From NCBI RefSeq assembly GCF_002092855.1, contig NZ_LVLC01000012.1, positions 310,001 to 374,000 of the forward strand: a stretch of 64,000 nt of DNA. Direction: 5' to 3'. This DNA is from Campylobacter concisus (GTDB lineage: Bacteria; Campylobacterota; Campylobacteria; Campylobacterales; Campylobacteraceae). Shown here in pieces: positions 55,302 through 64,000 of the stretch (its first letter is position 1; each line of letters opens with the position of its first letter). Under the pieces are notes generated by a model, which was not told the origin of the DNA, ran no database searches, and saw only the letters and a list, made by a program, of their open reading frames with translations. The translations under genes were made by a program, and so were the position numbers.

Positions 55302-55946
55302 TTAAGAAATTTGCACAAGCTCTTTGTTATCAAGCTTGTATGAATTGTCGCATTTAGCGGCTAGATCGTTGTCGTGAGTAACTAGAACAAGGGCAGCGTT
55401 ATTTTCATTTATATAGTCAAATAAAACTTGCATCACTTCATTTGCCGTCTGCTTATCAAGGTTGCCCGTTGGCTCGTCTGCAAAGATAATCTTTGGCTTT
55501 TTAGTAAGCACTCTAGCGATACTCACACGCTGCTGCTGGCCACCGCTTAGCTCGCCAACTTTTTGATTTATCACACTTGAAATTTTAAGCGCTTTAAGAT
55601 CATTTTTTTCTATATTTTCGCCAGATAAGATGCTTGCAAGCTCGATATTTTCATAAGCACTAAATCCTTTAAAAAGATAGTGTGACTGGAAAATAATGCC
55701 AAAATGAAGCCTTCTAATGGCCAAAAGCTCGTTTTGAGAAAGCTCATAGATCGATCTATCTTGATAGACAACCTTACCAAAATTTGGCTTTAAAAGTGTC
55801 GAAAGTATGTGTAAAAGTGTTGATTTGCCACAACCACTAACGCCGGTTATCGCGATGCTTTGTTTTTGATTGAGAGTTAAATTTATATTATTAAAGAGCG
55901 TATAATCATACGCAAAGCCTAGATTAGACGCTCTTAAAATTTCCAT
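55302..55946 (-). CDS. ABC transporter ATP-binding protein, LolD-like
   Basis: 214 residues. Walker [11 protein letters not shown] (about 34-43), signature [15 protein letters not shown], Walker [13 protein letters not shown], and H-loop VLVTHD. The sequence is of the LolD/MacB branch, which moves lipoproteins or drugs from the inner membrane. No permease gene (LolC/E-type) is adjacent. It overlaps tsf by 1 nt and, as in C. jejuni, follows rpsB-tsf. Confidence 0.87.
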   Translation of the reverse strand: MEILRASNLGFAYDYTLFNNINLTLNQKQSIAITGVSGCGKSTLLHILSTLLKPNFGKVVYQDRSIYELSQNELLAIRRLHFGIIFQSHYLFKGFSAYENIELASILSGENIEKNDLKALKISSVINQKVGELSGGQQQRVSIARVLTKKPKIIFADEPTGNLDKQTANEVMQVLFDYINENNAALVLVTHDNDLAAKCDNSYKLDNKELVQIS

Positions 55947-57010
55947 TAGCCTATTTGAGCAGCAACTTCTGCAGCAAAGTCATCTACTTTTTTCTCTAAG
56001 CCTTCGCCAAGTTCAAAACGAACGTATTTTACGATCTCGATCTTGCCACCAAGCTCTTTGCTTTTTTCTTCAATAACTTGTTCAATAGTCTTTTTATCGT
56101 CCATTACATAAAACTGGCCTAAAAGTGTGAGGCGTTGGTCAAGCACTGTGTTATCAGCATAAAATCTCTCGATCTTACCAGGGATGATCTTGTCCCAAAT
56201 TTTCTCAGGTTTGCCCTCAGCTTTTAGCTCTTCTTCGATCGCTTTTGTAGCTTTTGCAAGCTCTGCCTCGCCTATCTGGCAGCGGCTAGCATACTCAGGG
56301 ATGTGATGAAGTGGCTTGCCTAAGCGTTTTAGCTCTTCATTTTCTTTTTCAAGCTCAGCACGAAGTGCGATAAATTCTTTCTCAACAAAATCTTTATCAA
56401 GGTCTTTATAGCTTATAACGCTTGGCTTCATAGCAGCTGCATGCATACATAAATTTCTTATAAAATCAGCTGCTTTATTTGCAACTTCTGCGCTTTCGCA
56501 AGCTGCACCGATAAGTACACCAACACGACCATTTGAGTGAACATAGCCATTTACCACGCCTTTGTCATCAGCAATAATAGTCTCAAAGCGGCGCACTACA
56601 AGATTTTCACCGATAGTTGCGATCTGAGTTTTGAAATAATCTTCAAATTTAACACCATTTAAAGTGCTCGCATTTAGCTCTTCAACTGTTTTTATGCCGC
56701 TTGATTGGATGTGAGCTGTTGCGTCTTTTGCAAGTGCTTGAAACTGTGGGTTTCTAGCAACGAAGTCAGTTTCAGAGTTGATCTCACTGATAGTTGCTTT
56801 TTTGCATTTTGAGCAAACTTCAACACTTACCAAGCCTTCGCTTGCAAGGCGGTCAGCCTTTTTAGCAGCTTGGCCTAGGCCTTTTTCACGAAGGATGTCA
56901 ACAGCTTTTTCCATGTCGCCATTTGCTTCGCCAAGTGCCTTTTTGCAGTCCATCATACCAGCTCCGGTTGATTCGCGGAGCTCTTTTACCATTTGTGCAG
57001 TTATTTCCAT
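55946..57010 (-). CDS. tsf: Elongation factor Ts
   Basis: 354 residues, longer than E. coli EF-Ts (283), as in other epsilonproteobacteria. [32 protein letters not shown] is the N-terminal UBA-like region; TDFVARNPQF follows. It recycles EF-Tu by exchanging GDP for GTP. A CSKCKKA insertion near residue 66 is unusual for the E. coli type. Its ATG overlaps the last base of rpsB. Confidence 0.96.
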   Translation of the reverse strand: MEITAQMVKELRESTGAGMMDCKKALGEANGDMEKAVDILREKGLGQAAKKADRLASEGLVSVEVCSKCKKATISEINSETDFVARNPQFQALAKDATAHIQSSGIKTVEELNASTLNGVKFEDYFKTQIATIGENLVVRRFETIIADDKGVVNGYVHSNGRVGVLIGAACESAEVANKAADFIRNLCMHAAAMKPSVISYKDLDKDFVEKEFIALRAELEKENEELKRLGKPLHHIPEYASRCQIGEAELAKATKAIEEELKAEGKPEKIWDKIIPGKIERFYADNTVLDQRLTLLGQFYVMDDKKTIEQVIEEKSKELGGKIEIVKYVRFELGEGLEKKVDDFAAEVAAQIG

Positions 57011-57798
57011 TATTCTTCGTCCTCGCCAAAGTCTTCTTCGCTCATAGCCTCAGCTACAACCGCGTCTTTCTCGTCTTGGCTCACTTCTTCGCCAGCAACT
57101 TGCTCGCCACCATCTTGTTCAAGAAGTGATTTACCTTCGTTGATCGCTTCAGCCATCTCTTGGCAGAAAAGTTGAACAGAGCGAATCGCATCGTCATTTC
57201 CTGGGATCGGATAGTCAACAACGTCAGGATCGCAGTTTGTATCGATCGGTGCTACAACTGGGATTTTTAGGCGATTTGCCTCTTGAACGGCGATCTTTTC
57301 TTTAACTGTATCAACGACAAATATCATATCAGGTAGGCTTTTCATATTGCGGATACCGCCAAGAGTTGCGATAAGTTTCTCTTTTTTGCGGCGAAGCATC
57401 AAAGCCTCTTTTTTAGTTAGTAAATTTATCGAGCCATCTTCTTCCATAGTCTCGATAACTTCTAGTTTGCGGATAGACTGGCGGATAGTACCGAAGTTTG
57501 TCATCATACCACCTAACCAGCGGTGATTTACATAAGGCATTCCACATTTTTCAGCATACTCTTTTATAGCGTCGATAGCTTGTTTTTTAGTGCCTACAAA
57601 TAGCACTGACTTGCCTTCAGCAGCTGCGTCACGAACGATGTTATAAGTGTAGCGGAAGTAGCGGATAGTCTTTTGAAGATCTATGATATAGATACCTTTT
57701 CTCTCGCCAAAGATAAATTTTTTCATCTTTGGGTTCCAGCGGCGTGTTTGGTGACCAAAATGTACGCCACACTCTAATAAATCTCTCATAGTTACCAT
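57010..57798 (-). CDS. rpsB: 30S ribosomal protein S2
   Basis: 262 residues. [22 protein letters not shown] at the N-terminus, [12 protein letters not shown], and [18 protein letters not shown] are the signature regions; an acidic Glu/Asp tail ends the protein. S2 is needed for the 30S subunit to bind S1. The conserved rpsB-tsf operon has its own promoter and a 110-nt leader. Confidence 0.97.
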   Translation of the reverse strand: MVTMRDLLECGVHFGHQTRRWNPKMKKFIFGERKGIYIIDLQKTIRYFRYTYNIVRDAAAEGKSVLFVGTKKQAIDAIKEYAEKCGMPYVNHRWLGGMMTNFGTIRQSIRKLEVIETMEEDGSINLLTKKEALMLRRKKEKLIATLGGIRNMKSLPDMIFVVDTVKEKIAVQEANRLKIPVVAPIDTNCDPDVVDYPIPGNDDAIRSVQLFCQEMAEAINEGKSLLEQDGGEQVAGEEVSQDEKDAVVAEAMSEEDFGEDEE

Positions 57799-57914
57799 GA
57801 GTTTCTCCTTGTTTTAGGCATTTTGCCTTGAATTTAGTTTTATCCTCCACGACCATTAATGCTTTCGCACAACCAAATTTAGGATTGTCGTGTGTGAAAT
57901 AAAGAGGGATTATA
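57799..57914 (-). promoter_or_regulatory. Promoter and leader of rpsB-tsf
   Basis: TATAAT (minus strand) at 57909-57914, then a leader of about 100 nt with AAGGAGAAACTC before the ATG. A partly complementary pair (CGACAATCC with GGTTGTG) at about 57873-57893 could fold, so S2-dependent control of its own mRNA, known in E. coli, is possible but unproven here. Confidence 0.5.
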
Positions 57915-57943
57915 CTTAAAGTAATATGAATTTAAACTAAAGT

Positions 57944-58159
57944 TTATTTACTTAATTGTGAGTCTTCTTCGATTTTTATTAACTTGGCAAAAATTTCTGC
58001 CATTGCTTGCCTTTGTTCTGATGAAATTTCAAGCTTCTTGACATTTAAAAGAATGCTTACAAACTCCTCGTTTTGTAGTGTTTCTACGCCAAATTTTTTT
58101 GCATTTGTAGTGATTTTTAGCACAAGAGGATTTTTTGATTTAAAGTTTTCGTAAGGCAT
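57944..58159 (-). CDS. Small hypothetical protein upstream of rpsB
   Basis: 71 residues, MPYENFKSKNPLVLKITTNAKK at the N-terminus and a helical C-terminus with EQRQAMAEIFAKLIKIEE. No signal peptide, membrane segment or known motif. It starts with ATG at 58159; GAAAGAATG precedes it. It is probably real because the frame and codon use resemble the neighbours and the gap on either side is short. Function unknown. Confidence 0.55.
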   Translation of the reverse strand: MPYENFKSKNPLVLKITTNAKKFGVETLQNEEFVSILLNVKKLEISSEQRQAMAEIFAKLIKIEEDSQLSK

Positions 58160-58236
58160 TCTTTCTTTACTTTCAAAATTACAAAGCGATTATAAAAAAT
58201 TTATAATAAATTCGAACTCAAATTTATATCAAACTT

Positions 58237-58998
58237 TTATTCTTTTATCTCAAAACTAAGTGTCGTTTTTAACGTCTCTTTATCACACTTCGCAGCATCT
58301 GGATAAGGTCTTTCATAAATCACCTCAAATACCCAAAATCCTGGCCTTAGAGCTAATACTTCAGTGATGCCTTGCTCATCCGTCATGCCGTAAAACGCAT
58401 GCTTGTGGTCTAAAAATCCAGCAAAAGTACCAGTTAGCTTAGCTCGCTCTAGCGGCTTTCCATCAGCAAAAACCTGTAATTTAAAAGGCTTATCCACTCT
58501 AAATTCCGCTGGGTTTTGTAGCGGTACGATCTCGATTTTAACTCCAACAGGTTTAGTTACGAAGTCGTTTGTTTCACCTAAATTTAAGACTCTCTTAGAT
58601 GTTATCGTCATCAGCCGGCAAATCTGTATATCGCTTAGATCCTTTAGATCAAGCTTTGTTTTGTCTATTAGCCACTTGCCATCACTACGCTTTTTAAGCG
58701 AATACATAGGATTTTGCTGTGCTAGTAAGATATATGTGCCTTTATTTAATTTTTCGCCCTCATAGCGGTAGTTCTCGCCACTTTGCTTAAGCTTCTTTTT
58801 GCTACCATCTTTACTTATTACAGTAATTGGCGCAAAAAGATGGACGCGTTCGGCCATAATAGGCTCTAGCTTTGGAAAATCGTCGCTATAACCCATGTTT
58901 GCGATAAATTTTCCTAGCTTTTCATCATTAGCTCCATCTACCCAAAACATGTGTGCTTGCACCATATAAAAGGCTCCTGTTAGCATAACGGAGGTCAA
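58237..58998 (-). CDS. DUF4198-type periplasmic protein (NikK-like family), unusual start
   Basis: 253 residues from a TTG at 58998, but the signal peptide seems cut there. Upstream, in frame, KIGKIL would restore a normal signal peptide (KIGKILTSVMLTGAFYMVQA) and begins with ATA at 59014-59016, 5 nt after AAGGA at 59022-59026. The mature part has beta-sandwich features, TGTFAGFLDHKHAFYGMTDEQ and LALRPGFWVFEVIYERPYPD, typical of DUF4198. The family often sits with cobalt/nickel ECF transporters, but none is visible here. Either a non-ATG start is used or the start codon is mutated. Confidence 0.7.
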   Translation of the reverse strand: MTSVMLTGAFYMVQAHMFWVDGANDEKLGKFIANMGYSDDFPKLEPIMAERVHLFAPITVISKDGSKKKLKQSGENYRYEGEKLNKGTYILLAQQNPMYSLKKRSDGKWLIDKTKLDLKDLSDIQICRLMTITSKRVLNLGETNDFVTKPVGVKIEIVPLQNPAEFRVDKPFKLQVFADGKPLERAKLTGTFAGFLDHKHAFYGMTDEQGITEVLALRPGFWVFEVIYERPYPDAAKCDKETLKTTLSFEIKE

Positions 58999-59171
58999 AA
59001 TTTTACCTATTTTTATGATTTTCCTTATTGTTATTTTTGAGATTCGATGTCAAATTGTAGCTAAAAATTATTATATTTAGCCATTTTTTAGATCAAATTA
59101 AATATCAAAACGTTCAATACAATTTAGCTGGCAAATTTTAATAGGCAAGCAATGAAGCTAAAAATTTACTT

Positions 59172-59903
59172 TTATTTTTTACTATTTACCGATGTGGCTC
59201 TATTCATCACAAATCCGCAAAAACGCCCAGTCCTACTCTGTTTGCGGTATGAGAATAATTCATCTCTCTCAAAAGTGCAACGAGGATCTAGCGATATTTG
59301 ATCTACTCCAAGCTTAGCAAATTCATCTAATAAAGCTGCGTTTATATCAAATTTTCCATCTTTTTTATATTGGTTAAATTCACCAAGATCCAGCTTGCCT
59401 ACTTCGTAGTTTTGCACTTTGATATTTGCGCCTATAAATACGCGTAAATTATTAGCACAGCAACCAAACTCACTCGTCATCAGCCCCACTGCATTTGTGC
59501 AAATTTTACTAGTAACACCTGCGCGTCCCGCATGCACAGCTGCGACTACGCCAAGATGTTCATCTATTATCAAAACAGGCGCACAGTCAGCGACTAAGAC
59601 GCAAAGTGCTACGTCTTTTAATGATGTTATCACACCATCGCATGGAGGTAGATCGTCGTTAAAATCTTGCAAAATTTCCACTTTATTTGAGTGGATTTGG
59701 TTCATAAATTTTAAACTAACAGGCATAATACCAAGCGCCGTTGCTAAAATTTCACGATTTTGTGCGACCTTTAACGGATCATCGCCAACATGATCTGCTA
59801 AATTTAAGCTCTCAAAAGCACCCTCACTCACACCGCCAAATCTATTTGTAAAGCCAGCTAATACGCCATTTTTATCAAAGACGATCTCTAAATTTTTACG
59901 CAT
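59172..59903 (-). CDS. pgeF: Laccase-domain/polyphenol oxidase-like protein (YlmD/PgeF/LACC1 family)
   Basis: 243 residues from the ATG at 59903, which has AGGTGG close upstream; a GTG three codons earlier abuts the ribE stop. The zinc-binding triad can be read: His in MNQIHSNKVE, Cys in VADCAPVLI and His in AAVHAGRAGV. Family members are purine nucleoside phosphorylases/adenosine deaminases in the cytoplasm. It follows ribE by a few nt and probably shares its transcript. Confidence 0.85.
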   Translation of the reverse strand: MRKNLEIVFDKNGVLAGFTNRFGGVSEGAFESLNLADHVGDDPLKVAQNREILATALGIMPVSLKFMNQIHSNKVEILQDFNDDLPPCDGVITSLKDVALCVLVADCAPVLIIDEHLGVVAAVHAGRAGVTSKICTNAVGLMTSEFGCCANNLRVFIGANIKVQNYEVGKLDLGEFNQYKKDGKFDINAALLDEFAKLGVDQISLDPRCTFERDELFSYRKQSRTGRFCGFVMNRATSVNSKK

Positions 59904-59912
59904 TTTATCCAC

Positions 59913-60527
59913 CTAGTAAAGGCTAGAAATTCGCTCAACATCGTCCCAGCTAAGGGTGCTATCTTGCTTACAAAAAAGCTGCCTAGCTACGTATCGAGCC
60001 AAAAGATCGCTTTCGATATTTACGCGCCTGCCGACCTTAAAAGTACCAAAAAGGCTATCTTTAAATGTGATTGGTATGATTGTTAGCCTTATACCCTTTG
60101 GCAAAATTTCATTTATGGTTAGACTCACGCCCTCTACGCCCACTGAGCCTTTATTTGACATCAAGCTCATAGCATCGCGCGGCAAGTCGATGTAAAAATC
60201 AACCCCATTCTCATTCTTTTTGATATTTGAAATTTTACCGATAAAATCGATATGTCCTTGCATCAAATGCCCATCTACTCGGTCTCCTAGCTTCATCGCT
60301 GGCTCGATATGCACTCTTTCTTTTAAATTTTCAACCGCAATATTTGCCCTACTCTCTGCGCTTAGCTCCACACTAAAGCCATCTTCATGTAGTTTTATTA
60401 CGCTCAGGCAAGCACCATTTACGGCAATGCTATCGCCTAAATTTGGACGAAAATTTGCCTTTAGCCTTAAAATATTTTGTGAATAACTAACAACCTGTGC
60501 GATCTCACGAATCAAGCCATTAAACAT
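59913..60527 (-). CDS. ribE: Riboflavin synthase alpha chain
   Basis: 204 residues with two lumazine-binding repeats: MFNGLIREIAQV starts the first and FIGKISNIKKNENGVDF the second; each has the GDS-V/NG-type loop (LGDSIAVNGACLSV and GSVGVEGVSLTI). It forms riboflavin from two molecules of lumazine. The start MFNG differs from the usual MFTG. No FMN riboswitch is visible upstream. Gene starts the ribE-pgeF pair. Confidence 0.93.
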   Translation of the reverse strand: MFNGLIREIAQVVSYSQNILRLKANFRPNLGDSIAVNGACLSVIKLHEDGFSVELSAESRANIAVENLKERVHIEPAMKLGDRVDGHLMQGHIDFIGKISNIKKNENGVDFYIDLPRDAMSLMSNKGSVGVEGVSLTINEILPKGIRLTIIPITFKDSLFGTFKVGRRVNIESDLLARYVARQLFCKQDSTLSWDDVERISSLY

Positions 60528-60742
60528 ATTTTGCCTTTAAAATTTTTAAGGATTTTACTAAATTTTGCCTAAATTTGGGCATTAGCATCTTTGGTTATTT
60601 TATATATTTAAGTAGATAGTGGCAGAAATGGCAGTAAATTTTTGGTAATCGCACCAAGAATGCTAATAAAAATTTATTGGGTAACCCTAGTATAAAATTT
60701 CTCTATAAATTTTAATTTTTATCTTTTATAAATTTGGCAGCC
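60528..60742. other. Intergenic stretch between ribE and the DUF1963 gene
   Basis: 215 AT-rich bases. No open frame, repeat or recognised riboswitch is seen. It must hold the ribE promoter and a terminator for the DUF1963 gene on the minus strand, but no clear motif can be named. Confidence 0.5.
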
Positions 60743-61594
60743 TTAGCTTGTCTGCAAAACTAGCCACGTCTTGCTAAAGTCGCGCGCCGCTAGGTCGTCC
60801 CTCTTTATCCACAGATAAATTCTGCCCTCTCCGTCCCAGTCCATATCGCCCTCATCATCACTATCTATCTGTAAAAGTAGTTGCCACTGGGCAGAATTTT
60901 TCTCAAATTCCGCTATTCTTGGGTGGTGATAAGCGCTACCATCACCACAGCTAAGCCCATTTGTAACTAGCTCACACTCTAGCTCCATACCATCTTGGAC
61001 ATTATCAGAGTGTCCAAGGAGTTTATTTTCTTTAGCCTGCCAGCTTGGCTCAATAACCTCATGATAAGCCTCCCACTCAGCTTCACTAATTTTACTAAAT
61101 GGCACAATCGAGCTTTGTAAATTTGGCAAATTTATCTCATTTTCAAAGCTAAGCAAGTGTGCGTTAAACGTAGAATTTTCTCCCTCTAAACTCTCCGCTC
61201 TCCTGCGAGAAAGTGACTCATCATTTACATCAGAAAAGATCACTGCAAAGCCATTTTTATCGGCAGGATCGTAGCCCCAAACACGTAAATTTCTATCATA
61301 AAAAAGATAGAGCATTCCGCTTTTTGGCAGTAGTGAGTCAATGTCAAATTTGCTAGCTTCAGCAAAATTTATCTGTGCCACAAAACTCAAAGCGCCGTTT
61401 TCATTTGACGGCCACGATAAACCATCTGACAGATCTGGCGAGCCACCGAATTTAGACGCTCCAACGGCGATATCATCGTCATTTTTAGCTTGCGTATCTA
61501 TCCTTATGGCATTTCTTGCTAGTGGCGATAAAAGCTTAAAAAGTTCATCCAGTCCACGTTCTTTACAACCTTTAGAAATTTTTGCAATATCCAT
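60743..61594 (-). CDS. DUF1963 (YwqG-like) protein
   Basis: 283 residues from the ATG at 61594, which has AGAGGAAAAT just upstream; the longer frame to 61741 would overlap the CbrC gene and is rejected. KFGGSPDLSDGLSWPSNENG and LSFVAQINFAE, then GMLYLFYDR, are the family's conserved beginning; DDEGDMDWDGEGRIYLWIKRDDL closes it. YwqG-type proteins are cytoplasmic and of unknown biochemical function, but in Bacillus the gene lies by a polymorphic toxin locus. It follows the CbrC-like gene by 10 nt. A protective or immunity role is a hypothesis. Confidence 0.8.
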   Translation of the reverse strand: MDIAKISKGCKERGLDELFKLLSPLARNAIRIDTQAKNDDDIAVGASKFGGSPDLSDGLSWPSNENGALSFVAQINFAEASKFDIDSLLPKSGMLYLFYDRNLRVWGYDPADKNGFAVIFSDVNDESLSRRRAESLEGENSTFNAHLLSFENEINLPNLQSSIVPFSKISEAEWEAYHEVIEPSWQAKENKLLGHSDNVQDGMELECELVTNGLSCGDGSAYHHPRIAEFEKNSAQWQLLLQIDSDDEGDMDWDGEGRIYLWIKRDDLAARDFSKTWLVLQTS

Positions 61595-61604
61595 ATTTTC
61601 CTCT

Positions 61605-62459
61605 TTAACAAGCATCAACGTATATATGATACTTCTTACAATGCAAACAACGAAACAAATATCCAGCAATATCGCCAGCTTTAACAAGATGTTCGCGTAG
61701 CATTTTATCGTCATATTCAGCTCTTTTTGTGTAGTCCTCAAAGACCTCGTCTGCTATACCCATTTCTTCAAGCTCTCTTGTACCAACGTCACCTAAAAAT
61801 TCGCAATAATCATCACAACAAGCTATCCAATGCTCACCCTGCCAGCTCTCGTAGCCAGGGGTTCTTCTAAAAAGTTTATCATCCTTTTTAGTATCATTTA
61901 TAGATAGCTTGTCAGCATCTTGTACAAATGTAGCGTCAAATTTCTTAGCAGCCATACCGCTAGAAATACAAGTAGGACAAAGATACGAAATATCTTGCTC
62001 GCAATAAATGCTACCGTTATAATAAACTTCAGTATCTTTGCCGCAGCACTCACACACTATATTCATATCATCTTTAAATGCGCCGGTTCTTAAAGGATTG
62101 GGATGATAGATAAATTTTGGTAGTGTGGAGGCTTTATCTTTTTGAGCCAAAATTTGACCTCTACTTTTTGGGCGAGGCAGCACCCATTTATCATTTTCGT
62201 CAATGAATTGCACTAGATAGCCAAGTGCCTTTAGCTGCTTTTTATCACTTTTGTCATGTATTTTTAAAAGTAAGTCGTAAGCACTCTTTCTCATAGATAA
62301 AAGCTGATAAATATCGACTAAAACATACTTTGCGCAAATGTCATCACAGTTTTCCAACTCTTCTTTAAACTGATAGAGTGCCTCAATACTAGAAGCATTG
62401 CCGTTATTTTTATAATATTCTTTTGAAAGAGTGATATATTTTTCTTGAAATTTATTCAT
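61605..62459 (-). CDS. CbrC-family protein (UPF0167)
   Basis: 284 residues. The C-terminal ~180 residues match CbrC: PKFIYHPNPLRTGAFKDDMN, then two Cys pairs in CECCGK and CPTC with a third CCDDYCEF, then FEDYTKRAEY and the final CLHCKKYHIY. The Cys pairs suggest zinc binding. An N-terminal ~85-residue helical domain is extra to the E. coli version. CbrC is regulated by CreBC in E. coli and affects colicin E2 tolerance. It precedes and is co-transcribed with the DUF1963 gene. Confidence 0.82.
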   Translation of the reverse strand: MNKFQEKYITLSKEYYKNNGNASSIEALYQFKEELENCDDICAKYVLVDIYQLLSMRKSAYDLLLKIHDKSDKKQLKALGYLVQFIDENDKWVLPRPKSRGQILAQKDKASTLPKFIYHPNPLRTGAFKDDMNIVCECCGKDTEVYYNGSIYCEQDISYLCPTCISSGMAAKKFDATFVQDADKLSINDTKKDDKLFRRTPGYESWQGEHWIACCDDYCEFLGDVGTRELEEMGIADEVFEDYTKRAEYDDKMLREHLVKAGDIAGYLFRCLHCKKYHIYVDAC

Positions 62460-62651
62460 TAATACTCTTTATGTAGATTTGATATTAACAATTTTAGTGT
62501 TTAAATCTTAAAGATATAAAAACTAGTGCAAAAATTATGGCTACTAAATCGATTAAATTTATACCGATTTTTAAATTGTTTTAGTATTTTAGTAGATGAT
62601 GCCACAAACAAATTTGATAAGTATTCTTATAAAATTGTTGTGACTATAAAT

Positions 62652-63587
62652 TTATTCTTCAAATGCTCCGATAGAGAGAATTTTTTCTATTCTTTTTGCT
62701 ACAAGATCATTTATATCAAGCTTTTCAAGCTCAGCTAGCTCTGAAATAAAATAATTTGCAAGTACTTTTGCAGCACCTTCTTTGTCTCTATGAGCTCCAT
62801 TTATCGGTTCATCTATAACAGCATCAATCAGTGATAGACTTTTTAAATCATCAGCTGTTATTTTCATAGATTTTGTAGCTTGTTCCTGTTTAGCTGGGTC
62901 ATTCCAAAGTATTGCTGCACAGCCTTCTGGAGAGATAACTGAAAACACAGAATTTTTCATCATAGCAAGTCTATCAGCCACGCCTATAGCTAAAGCACCA
63001 CCACTTCCACCTTCGCCTATGACAACAGCAATTATTGGAGTTTTTAAATTTGCAAACTCAAACAAATTTCTAGCTATAGCTTCACTTTGTCCTCGCTCTT
63101 CAGCTCCAACACCTGGATATGCGCCTGGAGTGTCTATGAGAAATAAAATGGGTAGATTAAATTTCTCAGCCATTTTTGCAACTCTAAGAGCTTTGCGATA
63201 ACCCTCAGGATGAGGCATACCAAAATTTCTTCTTAATTTGTTTTTAGTGCCACGGCCTTTTTGCTCGCCTATAACGACAGTCTTTTTGCCTCCGATATAG
63301 CCGATGTAGCAAACTATCGCTGGATCATCTCTAAATGCTCTATCTCCATGAATCTCATATCCATCAATCAAAAACGCATTAATATAATCAATAGAATATG
63401 GTCTATCTGGATGACGAGCAAGTTGCAAACGTTGATATTCGTTTAAATTTTTATATATTTTTGATATCTCTTTAGATAAATTCTTATTTAAAATTTCAAC
63501 AGCATGTTCATCGCCTCTGATCTTAGCATTTGCTATATCTTCATCAATTTGCTTTATGCTTTTTTCAAAATCTAAATAATTTGACAT
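62652..63587 (-). CDS. accA: Acetyl-CoA carboxylase carboxyltransferase subunit alpha
   Basis: 311 residues. Family hallmarks: [61 protein letters not shown], and [24 protein letters not shown]. It transfers the carboxyl group from biotin to acetyl-CoA to make malonyl-CoA. It starts 1 nt after the fabF stop, a fatty acid synthesis operon. The 192 nt downstream (62460-62651), before the CbrC gene, hold only short AT-rich sequence. Confidence 0.97.
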   Translation of the reverse strand: MSNYLDFEKSIKQIDEDIANAKIRGDEHAVEILNKNLSKEISKIYKNLNEYQRLQLARHPDRPYSIDYINAFLIDGYEIHGDRAFRDDPAIVCYIGYIGGKKTVVIGEQKGRGTKNKLRRNFGMPHPEGYRKALRVAKMAEKFNLPILFLIDTPGAYPGVGAEERGQSEAIARNLFEFANLKTPIIAVVIGEGGSGGALAIGVADRLAMMKNSVFSVISPEGCAAILWNDPAKQEQATKSMKITADDLKSLSLIDAVIDEPINGAHRDKEGAAKVLANYFISELAELEKLDINDLVAKRIEKILSIGAFEE

Positions 63588-63588
63588 C

Positions 63589-64000
63589 TTAATCCAACTT
63601 TTTAAATATCACGACGCCATTCGTGCCGCCAAAGCCAAACGAATTGCTCATAACAGCCTTTATATCAGCTTTTCTAGCTTTATTTGGAACATAGTCTAGA
63701 TCACACTCTGGATCAGGAGTTTCGTAGTTTATTGTTGGAGGGATAATGCCGTCTCTCATTGCCATTATAGATATAACAGCCTCGATCGCACCAGCACCAC
63801 CTAGACAGTGTCCGGTTTGACCTTTTGTTGAGCTAACTGGTGGACATTTATCACCAAAAACTGCTTTTAGTGCCGCAGTCTCATTCTTATCATTTACAGG
63901 TGTTGAAGTACCATGCGCATTTACATAATCTATCTTTACACCTTTTGCCATATCAAGTGCTTGTTTCATCGCACTTAATGGGCCTTCAAGTGTTGGTGAT
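63589..64000 (-). CDS. fabF: 3-oxoacyl-ACP synthase II, 3' part only
   Basis: 137 residues of the C-terminal part; the frame runs off the right edge, and the ATG at 63967-63969 is internal. The second active-site His is in [11 protein letters not shown] and the third in [29 protein letters not shown] is the usual end. FabF elongates the fatty acyl chain and precedes accA in the same direction. Confidence 0.96.
   Translation of the reverse strand, partial: SPTLEGPLSAMKQALDMAKGVKIDYVNAHGTSTPVNDKNETAALKAVFGDKCPPVSSTKGQTGHCLGGAGAIEAVISIMAMRDGIIPPTINYETPDPECDLDYVPNKARKADIKAVMSNSFGFGGTNGVVIFKKLD

Noticed and set aside
60528..60742. FMN riboswitch upstream of ribE
   Set aside because: The conserved blocks of the RFN element are not seen, and the region is very AT-rich.
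61595..61741. 49-residue N-terminal extension of the DUF1963 protein
   Set aside because: It lies inside the CbrC-like gene; the ATG at 61594 has a good ribosome site and begins where the family begins.
1..64000. tRNA, rRNA, CRISPR arrays and insertion sequences
   Set aside because: Reading both strands by eye showed no cloverleaf with a GTTCRANNC arm, no regularly spaced repeats and no transposase; a tRNAscan or repeat search would be decisive.
1..64000. Phase-variable poly-G/C tracts, common in Campylobacter LOS genes
   Set aside because: No G or C run long enough was noticed in the LOS genes or elsewhere.

Overview
The window is a stretch of Campylobacter chromosome, most likely from the C. 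concisus/C. curvus/C. rectus group. The evidence is the AT-rich sequence with 'AAATTT'-type codon runs, very tight operons with ATGA-type overlaps, and gene blocks that match C. jejuni order: dnaJ-racR-racS-recR; gatC-cvpA-fur-lysS-glyA-DUF1882-SPOR-aroE; trp genes next to fliN/fliO, ppx and cosR; rpsB-tsf-ABC ATPase. The species call is inference from memory of gene order and protein similarity; no search was run.

Layout. 1-1.7 kb: an extremely AT-rich, 5'-truncated protein with an L,D-transpeptidase/DUF2778-like catalytic end, followed by a secreted small protein; I read these as a toxin (possible type VI effector) and its periplasmic immunity protein. 1.7-13 kb: a PolB-like exonuclease, then a lipooligosaccharide (LOS) locus from waaC through lipid A acyltransferase, five other glycosyltransferases, two NodB-type deacetylases, a decayed P-loop kinase and an O-antigen-ligase-like protein. 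13-19.4 kb: uvrA, ferredoxin, ndk and the DUF177-rpmF-plsX-fabH cluster. 19.6-28 kb: ahpC, a PilZ protein, a HerA-like ATPase, plsY, folB, cosR with a downstream histidine kinase, and ppx/gppA. 28-30 kb: fliO, fliN and a CheX-like gene.

30-36.5 kb: a tryptophan operon (trpGD-trpF-trpB-trpA, minus strand) that carries, translationally coupled between trpF and trpB, an AT-rich 783-codon RloC-like ATPase with zinc hook and candidate anticodon-nuclease residues. This is the most striking feature. 36.5-43 kb: recR, racSR, dnaJ, pyk and a lone TRAP solute-binding protein. 43-53 kb: a long housekeeping operon (aroE to gatC, with an extra pilT) and the divergent yfgM-bamB-coaX-hisG operon.

54-55.3 kb: the ruins of a two-gene multiheme cytochrome unit (small periplasmic cytochrome c plus NapC/NrfH-type quinol dehydrogenase). 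55.3-64 kb: a LolD-like ATPase, tsf, rpsB, a DUF4198 protein, a laccase-domain protein, riboflavin synthase, a DUF1963/CbrC pair, accA and the 3' end of fabF. I found no tRNA, rRNA, CRISPR array or intact insertion sequence.
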